A DNA stretch of 64,000 nucleotides from CANJDH01 sp031430015 (GCA_031430015.1 JANPAR010000004.1:1-64000); one strand, 5' to 3'. Shown: positions 45,318 to 55,471, counted from the first letter of the stretch. Numbers and translations are program-made. Notes: generated by a model from the letters alone, not told the origin.

Positions 45318-46037
45318 CTATTTTGCCGGCCCCTGCACGTCAATGACGGCACGGCGGTTTGGCGCAAGGCATTCGATCTGCGCCTTGCGCGGCAGCTTGT
45401 CGTCGCACGACTTGATGGGCAAGGTTTTGCCTGCGCCGACAATTTGCGCACCCCCTAGATTTTTCGATCCGAGGTAGGCCGCGACAGCGGCGGCGCGCAG
45501 CTCCGACAGACGCTGGTTGTAATCGGCCGAACCGATGCGGTCGGTGTGACCGGTGACCAGCAGCAGTTTGATGCTGGCGCAGTCTTTCGCCTTGCTGACC
45601 ACGGCGTCGAGGCGGGACTTTGCTGAAGCGCGCAGCATCGATTTGTTGAATTCAAAGGTTTCGTCGGCGCCCAGGGTCTCAACGAAATCACACTTGCGTG
45701 GGGCAGCTGCCGGCGCCGGTTTGGGTGCAACCGGCGTTGCCGACGGCGCACTTGGCGCAGCAGCAGGTTTGACCGGTGGTGGCGCAGCCGGGCGCGGCGC
45801 GATGTCGGGGTCGCATTCAGCGATGGCGAGAGCGGGCGTCCAGTACCCGGTGCGCCAGCACAGATTGCCGATCTTAGGATCACCGAAATTCGCGTTGCGC
45901 ACAATCACGCCGCGTGCGTCCTGCACGTAGGCATCCTTGACTGATTGGGCGCTCGATACTGTAGCGACTGCTGCAGCGATCACGCCAAACAGGTGCAAGA
46001 ACGACAAGCGGATCAACAGTGGGCGGCAGGTGGGCAT
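45318..46037 (-). CDS. OmpA family outer membrane protein (copy 2)
   Basis: 239 residues. The first 30 residues are a signal peptide ending VSSAQ; then the same GNLCWRTGYWTPA block as copy 1, a Pro/Ala linker, and an OmpA C-terminal domain (VTGHTDRIGSADYNQRLSELRA, in pieces; NRRAVIDVQGPAK). Two extra cysteines in the C-terminal domain (RKCDFVE and KDCAS) are not found in copy 1 and may form a disulfide. TTGGAG precedes the ATG at 46037. It is transcribed away from gyrA. Confidence 0.92.
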   Translation of the reverse strand: MPTCRPLLIRLSFLHLFGVIAAAVATVSSAQSVKDAYVQDARGVIVRNANFGDPKIGNLCWRTGYWTPALAIAECDPDIAPRPAAPPPVKPAAAPSAPSATPVAPKPAPAAAPRKCDFVETLGADETFEFNKSMLRASAKSRLDAVVSKAKDCASIKLLLVTGHTDRIGSADYNQRLSELRAAAVAAYLGSKNLGGAQIVGAGKTLPIKSCDDKLPRKAQIECLAPNRRAVIDVQGPAK

Positions 46038-46302
46038 GCGTCTTCTCCAAGACAGTGAATGGGTATTTTTTGTGTGAAAGATTAGAACACAAACGGGACT
46101 GAGAGGGCATGAAGGATAAGGGGCCGCATGTTAAAATTTCAGACTGCAAAAACAATTTCAAAACGCAGTCCCAACAGTGCCGGATGTGCGTCACCTGCCG
46201 TGTTTCAGAGTGCGGCGAGGTGAACTCATGGCGCGCCTGCCGTACCACTCCGTACCACTCCGTTCCATCCTGTTGCAGACATAACAACTAGCCCGCCCGC
46301 CC
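46038..46302. promoter_or_regulatory. Divergent ompA-gyrA intergenic region
   Basis: The 265-base gap holds a TTTGTGT/ACACAAA inverted repeat (46069-46075 and 46087-46093, 11-base spacer), an extended -10 (TGTTAAAAT, 46129-46137) for gyrA, and a tandem 10-base repeat CGTACCACTC twice (46241-46260). No Shine-Dalgarno sequence is seen before gyrA. Confidence 0.4.
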
Positions 46303-49014
46303 GTGACCCTGCCAGCCGACTCTTTCGCCCGCGAAACCCTGCCGATCAGCCTCGAAGAGGAGATGCGCCGCTCGTACCTCGATTACGCGATGAGCGTGAT
46401 CGTGGGCAGGGCATTGCCCGATGTGCGTGATGGCTTGAAGCCAGTGCATCGCCGCGTGTTGTTCGCGATGCACGAGCTCAATAATGACTGGAACCGGGCC
46501 TACAAGAAATCGGCGCGTATCGTCGGCGACGTGATCGGCAAATACCACCCGCACGGCGACACCGCGGTGTACGACACCATCGTGCGCATGGCGCAGCATT
46601 TCTCGCTGCGCTACATGCTGGTCGATGGTCAGGGCAACTTCGGCTCGGTTGACGGCGACAATCCGGCAGCGATGCGTTACACCGAAATCCGCATGTCGAA
46701 AATCGGCCACGAATTGCTCGCCGACATCGATAAAGAAACAGTCGATTTTGGCCCCAACTACGACGGCAGCGAGAGAGAGCCGCTGATCCTGCCGAGCCGC
46801 ATTCCCAATCTGCTCATCAACGGCAGCTCGGGCATCGCGGTCGGCATGGCAACCAATATTCCGCCACACAATTTGACCGATGTGGTCGATGCCTGCCTGT
46901 TGTTGCTCAAGCGCCCGGCGACCACGATTGACGAGTTGATTGAAGTCGTCAAGGCACCCGACTTCCCCACTGCCGGCATCATCTATGGTGTGGGCGGTGT
47001 GCGCGAGGGCTACCGCACCGGCCGTGGCCGCGTGATCATGCGCGCCAAGGTGCATTTCGAAGACATCGGCAAGGGTGCCAACGCCGGCGATCGCCAGGCC
47101 ATCGTGGTCGATGAGCTGCCGTATCAGGTCAACAAAAAGACCTTGCAGGAAAAACTCGCCGACCTCGTCAACGAGAAGAAAATCGAGGGCATCACGCACA
47201 TCCAGGATGAGTCCGACAAGGACGGCATGCGCCTCGTGATCGAGCTGCGCCGCGGCGAAATGCCCGAGGTGGTGCTCAACAATCTGTACAAACAGACGCA
47301 ACTGCAAGACACCTTCGGCATGAACATGGTGGCGCTGGTCGATGGTCAGCCGCGCCTGCTTAACCTGTGGCAGATGCTCGACCAGTTTTTGCAGCACCGC
47401 CGCGAGGTTGTCACGCGGCGTAACGTGTTCGAGTTGCGCAAGGCGCGCGAGCGCGGACATGTTCTCGAAGGCCTCGCCGTGGCGCTCGCCAACATCGACG
47501 AATTCATCGCCATCATCAAGGCTGCACCGACGCCGCCGGTGGCCAAAGACGAGTTGATGAAACGGCCGTGGAATTCGCCGGTGGTGGCCGAGATGCTCGC
47601 GCGTTCTGCGTCGGATGCATCACGCCCCGAAGGTATTCTCGAAGCCTACGGCATGCACGAGCAAGGTTACATGCTCTCTGACGTGCAAGCCGGCGAAATT
47701 TTGCAGATGCGCTTGCAGCGCCTCACCGGTCTTGAGCAAGACAAGATCGTCGGCGAGTACAAAGAGGTAATGGCGGTCATCGCCGATCTGCTCGACATTC
47801 TCTCCAAGCCCGAGCGCATCACCGCCATCATTTCGGGTGAATTGGAGAAAGTGAAAGACGAATTCGGCGACGCACGCCGCTCGGCCATCGAAATGAACGC
47901 CGAAGACATCAACATGGAAGACCTCATCACCCCGCAGGACATGGTGGTGACGATGTCGCACATGGGTTACATCAAGTCGCAGCCGCTCGCCGAATACCGT
48001 GCGCAAAAGCGTGGCGGACGCGGCAAACAGGCGGCAGCGACCAAAGAAGACGACTGGATCGATCAGCTCTTCGTCGCCAACACGCACGACACGATTTTGT
48101 GTTTCTCCAATCGTGGCCGCATGTACTGGCTCAAGGTTTACGAAGTGCCGCAGGGGGTGCGTACTGGTCGCGGTCGGCCGCTGGTCAATGTGTTTCCGTT
48201 GGCCGAGAATGAAAAAATCAACGTCGTGCTGGCGATCAAGGCCTACGCAGAAGACCGCTTCGTGTTTATGGGGACCAAGCTTGGCACCGTCAAAAAGACC
48301 CCGCTCACCGATTTCTCCAACCCGCGCAAGGCCGGCATCATTGCGGTCGATCTCGATCCGGGCGATTTTCTGATCGGCGCGGCGCTCACCGACGGCAAGC
48401 ACGATGTGATGTTGTTCTCCGACGCCGGCAAGGCGGTGCGCTTTGACGAGAACGATGTGCGCCCGATGGGCCGTCAGGCGCGCGGCGTGCGCGGCATGAT
48501 GCTCGACGATGGCCAGGAAGTCATTGCCATGCTGGTCGCGCCGGCTTTGACCCATGCAGAGGGAAATAATGTTGCCACCACGCAGAGCGTGCTCACCGCG
48601 ACAGAGAATGGCTTCGGTAAGCGCTCGCCGATCGCCGAATACACGCGTCACGGCCGCGGCACCAAAGGCATGATCGCGATCCAAACCTCGGAGCGCAACG
48701 GAAAGGTGGTCGCTGCCACGCTGGTCGCGCCCGAAGACGAATTGATGCTCATCACCACCGGCGGCGTGCTGATTCGCACCCGGGTGGCCGAAGTGCGTGA
48801 GATGGGGCGTGCGACGCAAGGCGTGACGCTGATCTCGGTCGATGACGGCACCAAGCTCTCGGGATTGCAGCGCGTGGTTGAGAGCGATGCCGATGCCAAC
48901 GGGAACGGTGGTGAGCATGGCAATGGTGGCGCGGCCCCGAGTGCGACCGCCGAAGGCGGCAGCACCGAAAATAGCCATGGCGATACTCCGGAGAGCGGCC
49001 CCCAGAGCGCCTAA
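46303..49014 (+). CDS. gyrA: DNA gyrase subunit A
   Basis: 903 residues, GTG start at 46303 (MTLPADSFARETLPISLEEEM). Catalytic tyrosine is Y126 in AAMRYTE; the quinolone region reads HPHGDTAVYD, with Thr87 in the place of E. coli Ser83, a common natural variant. The C-terminal domain has the GyrA-box-like KRGGRGK and beta-pinwheel repeats. A Gly/Asn-rich tail (about 30 residues) ends it. A short insertion (LTHAEGNNVATTQSVLTAT) sits in the last blade. Gyrase introduces negative supercoils. Confidence 0.98.
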   Translation: MTLPADSFARETLPISLEEEMRRSYLDYAMSVIVGRALPDVRDGLKPVHRRVLFAMHELNNDWNRAYKKSARIVGDVIGKYHPHGDTAVYDTIVRMAQHFSLRYMLVDGQGNFGSVDGDNPAAMRYTEIRMSKIGHELLADIDKETVDFGPNYDGSEREPLILPSRIPNLLINGSSGIAVGMATNIPPHNLTDVVDACLLLLKRPATTIDELIEVVKAPDFPTAGIIYGVGGVREGYRTGRGRVIMRAKVHFEDIGKGANAGDRQAIVVDELPYQVNKKTLQEKLADLVNEKKIEGITHIQDESDKDGMRLVIELRRGEMPEVVLNNLYKQTQLQDTFGMNMVALVDGQPRLLNLWQMLDQFLQHRREVVTRRNVFELRKARERGHVLEGLAVALANIDEFIAIIKAAPTPPVAKDELMKRPWNSPVVAEMLARSASDASRPEGILEAYGMHEQGYMLSDVQAGEILQMRLQRLTGLEQDKIVGEYKEVMAVIADLLDILSKPERITAIISGELEKVKDEFGDARRSAIEMNAEDINMEDLITPQDMVVTMSHMGYIKSQPLAEYRAQKRGGRGKQAAATKEDDWIDQLFVANTHDTILCFSNRGRMYWLKVYEVPQGVRTGRGRPLVNVFPLAENEKINVVLAIKAYAEDRFVFMGTKLGTVKKTPLTDFSNPRKAGIIAVDLDPGDFLIGAALTDGKHDVMLFSDAGKAVRFDENDVRPMGRQARGVRGMMLDDGQEVIAMLVAPALTHAEGNNVATTQSVLTATENGFGKRSPIAEYTRHGRGTKGMIAIQTSERNGKVVAATLVAPEDELMLITTGGVLIRTRVAEVREMGRATQGVTLISVDDGTKLSGLQRVVESDADANGNGGEHGNGGAAPSATAEGGSTENSHGDTPESGPQSA

Positions 49015-49021
49015 GCGCCGC

Positions 49022-49687
49022 ATGGGTCTTGAAGACTGGCTCCCACCAATGCTTGCCGACAAATGCCGATTTGGGGCCAGTGCACCAAGAGCGAAAAGCC
49101 GCTTGATGCTTTTCTGTGCGGCGCTGCTTGCCGCGATCCTGGCCGCCATGCCGCCGCTGAGCGCGCGCGCGCAAAGCCCCGCTGCAGTGCAAGCCGATCC
49201 GCACAAAGAAGCGGCGGTGAAAGAGCTTCTCAGCGCTCTCAATTTTTCGCGCATGATGCGTGACGCCACTGAAGCCATGAAGGGGCTTCTCGGCGCGCAA
49301 CTGCCGCAGATGGCGGACTACGTGATCGCCGCGGACCAGCGGGTACCGCAGGAGCAAAAGGCCAAGCTGCGCGCGCAGGTGCAGGGGCAGATGAAGTCGA
49401 TGACGCCGCGGCTGGAGAGCCAGCTCTCGGAGATGCTCAACAACAAAGAGTATCTGGCCGACAACGAGGCGGCGATGACGGCGTTTTATCTGAACAATTT
49501 CACGCTTGCAGAGATCAGGGAGTTGACTGCATTTCACCGCACCCCGACTGGTCAAAAGGCCTCGCGCCTCACACCGCAGGCCATGAACGAAGTCATGAAG
49601 ACGGTCATGCCCAAATGGTCACCGCGCTGGCAGCAGCAGATGGTCAGTTTTGTGCAGGCCGAGATCGCTCAAATGCAGCCCAAGTAA
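49022..49687 (+). CDS. DUF2059 family exported protein
   Basis: 221 residues from ATG 49022 (MGLEDWLPPMLADKCRFG); a second start at 49106 (MLFCAALLAAILAAMPP) would give the signal peptide more directly, so the exact start is open. The mature part has FSRMMRDATEAMKGLLGAQ, a DUF2059 pattern with FYLNNFTLAEIRELTAFHRTPTGQK (split). It is probably periplasmic, function unknown. It is 7 bases after gyrA and 51 before serC, so it may be cotranscribed. Confidence 0.8.
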   Translation: MGLEDWLPPMLADKCRFGASAPRAKSRLMLFCAALLAAILAAMPPLSARAQSPAAVQADPHKEAAVKELLSALNFSRMMRDATEAMKGLLGAQLPQMADYVIAADQRVPQEQKAKLRAQVQGQMKSMTPRLESQLSEMLNNKEYLADNEAAMTAFYLNNFTLAEIRELTAFHRTPTGQKASRLTPQAMNEVMKTVMPKWSPRWQQQMVSFVQAEIAQMQPK

Positions 49688-49738
49688 GCGCAGCGCTTCC
49701 TACCTCACTGTTTCCAACCTAGGCAATTCCCATTCATC

Positions 49739-50836
49739 GTGACGCGCGTATTCAATTTTTCCGCTGGTCCCGCAGCTTTGCCCGAACCGGTGCTTCAGCA
49801 AGCCGCCGCTGAAATGCTCGACTGGAACGGCGCGGGCATGGGTGTGATGGAAATGAGCCATCGCGGGCCGGAGTTCATGGCGATTCACGCCGACGCTATG
49901 GCGTTGTTGCGTGAATTGTTGGCTGTGCCCGCAAACTACAAAGTGCTATTCATGCAGGGCGGCGGCCTGGGCGAGAACGCCATCGTGCCCCTCAACCTGC
50001 TCGGTAAAAACAACAAGGCCGACTTCGCCGTCACTGGCTCGTGGTCGAAAAAATCCTTCAAGGAAGCGCAGCGTTACGGCGACATTCATCTTGCCATCGA
50101 CGCCTCCACGAAGGGCTTGTACCAAGGCTTTGCGCCGGTTACAGAGTGGAAGTTGCGCAAAGATGCCGCCTACGTTCACGTGTGCACCAACGAAACCATC
50201 GACGGCGTTGAATTCTTTACGCCGCCCGATACCTGCGCGGTACCTCTGGTGGCCGATGCGTCATCGCACATTCTGTCGCGCCCGATGGACGTGTCGCAAT
50301 ACGGCGTGCTGTTCGGCGGCGCGCAAAAAAACATCGGCCCGGCTGGCCTCACCATCGTCATCATTCGTGACGACTTGCTTGACCAGGCGCACGCGCTGTG
50401 TCCGAGCACGTTCAACTACAAAATCGTGGCTGAGCACGACTCCATGTACAACACGCCGCCGACCTACGCAATCTACATTGCCGGTCTTGTCTTTAAATGG
50501 CTCAAAGCGCAGGGCGGCTTGGCAGGCATGGAAGTGCAGAACAAAGCCAAGGCGCAGTGTCTATATGACTTCATCGACGCCAGCAGCCTGTACGAAAACC
50601 GGGTCGAGAAATCCCGCCGCTCGCGCATGAACGTGCCGTTTTTCCTTAAAGACGAATCGCTTAACGCGGCCTTTCTCACCAGCGCGAAAACGCGTGGCCT
50701 GGTACAACTCAAGGGCCACCGCAGCGTCGGCGGCATGCGCGCTTCTATCTACAACGCCATGCCGCTGGCAGGCGTGCAGGCCTTGACGGGTTACATGGCC
50801 GAGTTTGAAAAGGCCGGCGGGAGGATTGCTGCATGA
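49739..50836 (+). CDS. serC: Phosphoserine aminotransferase
   Basis: 365 residues (GTG start at 49739, MTRVFNFSAGPAALPEPVL). Motifs MEMSHRGPEF, MQGGGLGENAIVPLNL and FGGAQKNIGPAGLT with the PLP lysine (AQKNIG). It makes phosphoserine and also serves pyridoxal synthesis. A 4-base overlap (ATGA) with pheA. Confidence 0.97.
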   Translation: MTRVFNFSAGPAALPEPVLQQAAAEMLDWNGAGMGVMEMSHRGPEFMAIHADAMALLRELLAVPANYKVLFMQGGGLGENAIVPLNLLGKNNKADFAVTGSWSKKSFKEAQRYGDIHLAIDASTKGLYQGFAPVTEWKLRKDAAYVHVCTNETIDGVEFFTPPDTCAVPLVADASSHILSRPMDVSQYGVLFGGAQKNIGPAGLTIVIIRDDLLDQAHALCPSTFNYKIVAEHDSMYNTPPTYAIYIAGLVFKWLKAQGGLAGMEVQNKAKAQCLYDFIDASSLYENRVEKSRRSRMNVPFFLKDESLNAAFLTSAKTRGLVQLKGHRSVGGMRASIYNAMPLAGVQALTGYMAEFEKAGGRIAA

Positions 50837-51966
50837 GTGATCTAAACAAACTGCGCCGCGAAATCGATCGCCTTGACGATGAGCTATTGAAGCTGCTCAA
50901 CGCGCGCGCGGAAGTCTCCAAGCAGATCGGCGCGGCCAAACGTGCAGAGAGTACCGAGGATGCCCAGGGTTCCAACGGTGTCGAGGGTAAGAGTGGCCGT
51001 GCGCCAGTGGTGTTCCGCCCCGAGCGCGAAGCCCACGTGCTGCGCCGCTTGCAAGACGCTAACCCCGGCCCGTTGCCCAACGCCGCAGTCAGCCGCATTT
51101 ATCACGAGATCATGTCGGCGAGCTCGGCGCTGCAGCGCCCGATTCGCGTCGCCTACCTCGGCCCGGCCGGCACCTTCAGCGAACAGGCTGTCATCAAGCA
51201 GTTTGGCCGCTCGGCAGTTGCCGTCGCGTGCGCCAATTTTGACGAAGTGTTTCGCCGCACCGAGACCGGTGAGACCGATTTTTCGGTAGTACCGGTCGAG
51301 AATTCGACCGAGGGCGCGATCTCGCGGGCGCTCGATTTGTTGCTCACCACACCACTCAAGATTTGCTCTGAAGTGGTAGTGCGCGTGCAGCAAAACCTGA
51401 TGCGCAAGCGTGAGGGCATGGACGCCATCACCAAGGTCTACTCGCACGCGCAGTCGCTCGCACAAACGCAGGGCTGGCTCAATCGCAATTTGCCGGGCGT
51501 GGATCGCGTCACGGTCGAGTCCAACGCCGAAGCCGCGCGCCTCGCCAGCCTCGACACCGGCACGGCAGCCATCGCCGGCCTCAACGCCGCTGAGAACTAC
51601 GGCCTCACCGTGCTCGCACCCAACATCGAAGACGACCCGACCAACCGCACGCGCTTCATCGTCGCCGGTCAGATTGACGCGCAGCGCAGTGGCCGCGACC
51701 GCACCTGGCTGGTCATGTCGGCACCCAATAAGCCCGGCGCGGTGCACGCGCTGCTCACGCCCTTCGCCAAACACGGTGTGTCGATGACCAAACTCGAATC
51801 GCGCCCCGCGCGCATCGCCTCGATGCCCGGCTCGTGGGAATACCTGTTCTATGTCGATATCGAAGGCCATCAGCAAGACACGGTGGTGGCCAAGGCGCTC
51901 GATGAATTGAAGTCGATTGCGCCCTATCTCAAGATTTTTGGCTCCTTCCCGGTTGGCGACTACTGA
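50833..51966 (+). CDS. pheA: Bifunctional chorismate mutase/prephenate dehydratase
   Basis: 377 residues: an AroQ chorismate mutase domain at 1-105 (KLRREIDRLDDELLKLLNAR) with a small insertion (about 20 residues, RAESTEDAQGSNGVEG), then a prephenate dehydratase domain (AYLGPAGTFSEQAVIKQFG, SVVPVENSTEGAISRALD), and a C-terminal ACT domain for phenylalanine feedback (ESRPARIASMPGSWEYLFYVDIEGH, in pieces). It makes phenylpyruvate. Confidence 0.97.
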   Translation: MSDLNKLRREIDRLDDELLKLLNARAEVSKQIGAAKRAESTEDAQGSNGVEGKSGRAPVVFRPEREAHVLRRLQDANPGPLPNAAVSRIYHEIMSASSALQRPIRVAYLGPAGTFSEQAVIKQFGRSAVAVACANFDEVFRRTETGETDFSVVPVENSTEGAISRALDLLLTTPLKICSEVVVRVQQNLMRKREGMDAITKVYSHAQSLAQTQGWLNRNLPGVDRVTVESNAEAARLASLDTGTAAIAGLNAAENYGLTVLAPNIEDDPTNRTRFIVAGQIDAQRSGRDRTWLVMSAPNKPGAVHALLTPFAKHGVSMTKLESRPARIASMPGSWEYLFYVDIEGHQQDTVVAKALDELKSIAPYLKIFGSFPVGDY

Positions 51967-52060
51967 TCGCACCCGACCGCTTGCGGTCAGCGTCTTCCCG
52001 CGCCGCGCTCCAATCTTCAGTTTCATTCCCGAGTTTCATTTTCTTGCCACGCCCATCGTC

Positions 52061-53185
52061 ATGAACTACACCGACCTCGCCCCCGCCTACGTGCGCGCCA
52101 TCGCCCCTTACCAGCCCGGCAAGCCGATCTCTGAAGTCGCGCGCGAGTTGGGCCTGGCCGAGAAAGACATCATCAAGCTCGCGTCGAACGAAAACCCGCT
52201 CGGCTGCGGCGAGAAAGCCAAGGCGGCGATGCGCAAGGCTATCGAAGAAGCGCATCTCTACCCCGACGGCAGCGGCTATGAACTGAAAGCCGCGCTCGCC
52301 AAAAAATGGGGCGTTTCGATGGAGTCCATCGTCATCGGCAACGGCTCCAATGATCTGCTCGACTACATCGCGATGGCCTATCTCGCGCCCGGCGCATCGG
52401 CGGTGTATGCGCAACACTGCTTCGCGGTCTACCCGATCACCGTGCTCGCGCGCGGCGCCACCGGCATCAAGGTGCCGGCCAAGGCCTATGGCAACGACCT
52501 TGACGCGATGCGCGCCGCCATCAAGCCCGACACGCGAGTCTTGTTCCTCGCCAACCCCAACAACCCGACCGGCACCTTCACGCCTTACCCCGAGATTCAC
52601 GCCTTCCTGAAAAAGGTGCCGGCCAACGTCATCGTCGTACTCGACGAGGCCTACAACGAATTTTTGCCGCACGAGTTGCGCGTCAACACGACGGAGTGGT
52701 TGAAAGAATTTCCCAACCTCGTCCTCACGCGCACCTTCTGCAAGATCTACGGCTTGGCCGGTCTGCGCTGCGGCTACATGCTCGGCCACCCGCAGGTGTG
52801 CGACATGGTCAATCGCGTGCGTGCGCCGTTCAACGTCAACTCGATTGCACAAGCCGCCGCGCTCGCTGCGCTCGGTGACGACGAGTTCGTCACCCGCACC
52901 TATGACAACAACCGTGCCGGCATGGCGCAATTGATCGCCGGCTGCGCGGAACAAAAGCTCGACTTCATTCCGTCCTTCGGCAACTTCATCACCATTGACG
53001 TGGGCAATGGCCCGGCCGTGTTCAACGCGCTGCTCAAACGCGGCGTGATCGTGCGGCCCATCGTCGGCTACGAATTGCCCAAGCACATTCGCGTCACCAT
53101 CGGCTTAGCCGAGGAGAATGCGCGCTTCCTGAGTGCACTCAAGGAGGCCCTCGCCGAAGTCGCACAGGCTTCGATGAAGGACTGA
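52061..53185 (+). CDS. hisC: Histidinol-phosphate aminotransferase
   Basis: 374 residues from ATG 52061 (MNYTDLAPAYVRAIAPYQPG). LASNENPLG, LANPNNPTGT and the PLP site FCKIYGLAGLRCGY are clear. A member of the HisC2 branch in the aromatic operon, probably also transaminating aromatic keto acids. The longer open frame from 51917 has no family similarity. tyrA follows after 2 bases. Confidence 0.95.
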   Translation: MNYTDLAPAYVRAIAPYQPGKPISEVARELGLAEKDIIKLASNENPLGCGEKAKAAMRKAIEEAHLYPDGSGYELKAALAKKWGVSMESIVIGNGSNDLLDYIAMAYLAPGASAVYAQHCFAVYPITVLARGATGIKVPAKAYGNDLDAMRAAIKPDTRVLFLANPNNPTGTFTPYPEIHAFLKKVPANVIVVLDEAYNEFLPHELRVNTTEWLKEFPNLVLTRTFCKIYGLAGLRCGYMLGHPQVCDMVNRVRAPFNVNSIAQAAALAALGDDEFVTRTYDNNRAGMAQLIAGCAEQKLDFIPSFGNFITIDVGNGPAVFNALLKRGVIVRPIVGYELPKHIRVTIGLAEENARFLSALKEALAEVAQASMKD

Positions 53186-53187
53186 TC

Positions 53188-54102
53188 TTGATCGACTGCC
53201 TTGTCATCACCGGCGTCGGCCTGATCGGCGGTTCGTTCGCGCTCGCGCTCAAACAAAAGGGCTTGGTCAAACACGTCACCGGTGTCGGGCGCAGCCGCGC
53301 CAATCTGGAGCGTGCACTTGAACTCGGCTTGATTGACGATATTGCCGGCGACACCGCATCGACATCTCGTGCCTACGCCCGCGCTGATTTCATCTTTGTC
53401 GCCACGCCCGTCGGCCAAATGGCGCGCGTGTTCGCAGACATCGCACCGCAGCTCAAAGACGGTGCGGTCGTCTGCGACGGCGGCAGCACCAAGTGCGATG
53501 TAGTCGCTCTCGCACGCGCCGCGTTCGGTGCTCGCATCGGCCAGTTCGTCCCGGCTCATCCTATCGCCGGCGCAGAGCTGACCGGCGCCGACGCCGCCAA
53601 GGCGAATCTCTACGAAGGCAAAAAGCTCGTCATGGCGCCCCTGCCAGAAACCGCTCCAGGAGCCATTCTGCGCGTGCAACAAGCCTGGGAGGCTTGCGGC
53701 GCAAGGGTTTCCACGATGACGCCCGAGCTGCACGACAAAACCTTCGCCGCCGTGAGCCACCTGCCGCACGTGCTCGCCTTTGCGCTGGTCGACGAAATCG
53801 CCCGCAAGCCGCACGGCGATACGCTGTTTCAATACGCCGCTAGTGGCTTTCGCGATTTCACTCGTATCGCTGGCTCGTCGCCTGAAATGTGGCGCGACAT
53901 TGCGATTGCCAACCGCGCTGCATTGCTCACCGAGATCGATGAATTCACCGCACGCCTGCAAGCCGTGCGCGCGATGATCGAGGCGTCTGACGCTGCTGCG
54001 CTCGATGCCGTGTTTGCCAATGCGCGCGATGCGCGGCGAGCGTGGCTCGACTCCATTGAAAATCTGGGCAAGGTGGCTAGTCTGCCGGTGCGCGATGCTT
54101 GA
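53188..54102 (+). CDS. tyrA: Prephenate dehydrogenase
   Basis: 304 residues with TTG start at 53188, preceded by AAGGA. NAD-binding VITGVGLIGGSFALAL and the HPIAGAELTGADAAKANLYEGKK region (split) with its substrate histidine are complete. It oxidises prephenate to 4-hydroxyphenylpyruvate or cyclohexadienyl analogues. It is tightly linked to hisC and aroA. Confidence 0.95.
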   Translation: MIDCLVITGVGLIGGSFALALKQKGLVKHVTGVGRSRANLERALELGLIDDIAGDTASTSRAYARADFIFVATPVGQMARVFADIAPQLKDGAVVCDGGSTKCDVVALARAAFGARIGQFVPAHPIAGAELTGADAAKANLYEGKKLVMAPLPETAPGAILRVQQAWEACGARVSTMTPELHDKTFAAVSHLPHVLAFALVDEIARKPHGDTLFQYAASGFRDFTRIAGSSPEMWRDIAIANRAALLTEIDEFTARLQAVRAMIEASDAAALDAVFANARDARRAWLDSIENLGKVASLPVRDA

Positions 54103-54145
54103 CGCGCGGCGCGGCACGCTCCTGCATCGTCGAGCCGGCTGAGAT

Positions 54146-55471
54146 ATGGAGTATCTCGATCTTCCACCAGTCGCCCGCGCCAGCGGCACCATCAAGCTGC
54201 CCGGCTCGAAAAGCATTTCCAACCGCACGCTGCTGCTCGCGGCCCTAAGTGCCGGCGAGACGCGCATCACCGATCTGCTCGACTCAGACGACACACGCGT
54301 GATGCTCGCGGCATTGAAGACGCTCGGCATCAGTGTCAGGCAAGACAGCAATGACTGGATTGTTCATCCTGGCGCGGATACCGCCGGCAGTCAGTCCGCC
54401 GGCGTGTTTCCGGTCAAGCGGGCTGATCTGTTCATGGGCAACGCCGGCACGGCGATCCGGCCGCTGACCGCCGCGCTGGCGTTGAGCGGCGGTGATTACA
54501 CGCTCTCCGGCGTGCCGCGCATGCACGAGCGGCCAATTGGCGATCTGGTCGATGGCTTGCGCGCCGTGGGCGCGGATGTGCGCTATGCGGGTGCGGAAGG
54601 CTATCCGCCGCTTGAGATTCGTCCTGCCGCCATCACGCTGACGGGCGCTGTGCCGGTCAAGGGCAATGTGTCAAGCCAGTTCCTCACGGCGCTATTGATG
54701 GCGTTGCCGCTGACGGGCAAGGCGGCAACGATTGAAGTGGTGGGCGAGTTGATCTCCAAGCCCTATATCGAAATTACGCTCAACCTGATGCAGCGCTTCG
54801 GTATCACGGTGACGCGCGATGACTGGCGCGCGTTTCACATTCCCGCTGCGCGCTATGTCAGCCCGGGCGCCATCGCCGTTGAGGGGGATGCGTCGTCGGC
54901 TTCGTACTTCCTCGCGGCGGGCGCTTTGGGCGGCGGGGCGGCTCCGTTGCGTGTCGATGGCGTGGGCCGCGCCAGCATTCAGGGTGATGTGCGCTTCATC
55001 GAATCGCTGGCGGCGATGGGTGCCAATGTGTCCGTAGGCGACAACTGGATCGAGGTGCGCGGTGCCGATGACAACGCGCGCGGGGCCAAGCTGCGCGCCA
55101 TCGACGCCGACTTCAATCACATCCCGGACGCCGCGATGACCATCGCCGTGCTTGCCCTGTTCGCCGACGGCCCGTCCACGTTGCGCAATATCGCCTCGTG
55201 GCGCGTGAAGGAGACCGATCGCATCGCCGCGATGGCCACCGAGTTGCGCAAGCTCGGCGCGCTGGTGGAAGAGGGCGCGGATTATTTGCGCATCACCCCG
55301 CCAGCGCGATTGAACCCCACTGCAGCCATCGATACCTACGACGACCACCGCATGGCGATGTGTTTTTCGCTCGCGGCATTTGGCGGTGTGCCGGTTCGCA
55401 TCAATGATCCGGCTTGTGTTAACAAGACGTTTCCGGAGTATTTCGCTGAATTTGCGAGGCTCACCGCATGA
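54146..55471 (+). CDS. aroA: 3-phosphoshikimate 1-carboxyvinyltransferase (EPSP synthase)
   Basis: 441 residues. LPGSKSISNRTLLLAALSAG and LFMGNAGTAIRPLTAALAL (substrate loops), VSSQFLTALLMALP, and YDDHRMAMCFSLAAFG are present. The GNAGTAIRPL site fits class I (glyphosate-sensitive) sequence, by inference. It makes EPSP in the shikimate route. It overlaps cmk by 4 bases. Confidence 0.97.
   Translation: MEYLDLPPVARASGTIKLPGSKSISNRTLLLAALSAGETRITDLLDSDDTRVMLAALKTLGISVRQDSNDWIVHPGADTAGSQSAGVFPVKRADLFMGNAGTAIRPLTAALALSGGDYTLSGVPRMHERPIGDLVDGLRAVGADVRYAGAEGYPPLEIRPAAITLTGAVPVKGNVSSQFLTALLMALPLTGKAATIEVVGELISKPYIEITLNLMQRFGITVTRDDWRAFHIPAARYVSPGAIAVEGDASSASYFLAAGALGGGAAPLRVDGVGRASIQGDVRFIESLAAMGANVSVGDNWIEVRGADDNARGAKLRAIDADFNHIPDAAMTIAVLALFADGPSTLRNIASWRVKETDRIAAMATELRKLGALVEEGADYLRITPPARLNPTAAIDTYDDHRMAMCFSLAAFGGVPVRINDPACVNKTFPEYFAEFARLTA

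Noticed and set aside
47620..49278. A 552-codon open frame on the minus strand across gyrA
   Set aside because: It is a shadow of GC-rich gyrA codons and shows no family similarity; gyrA on the plus strand is certain.
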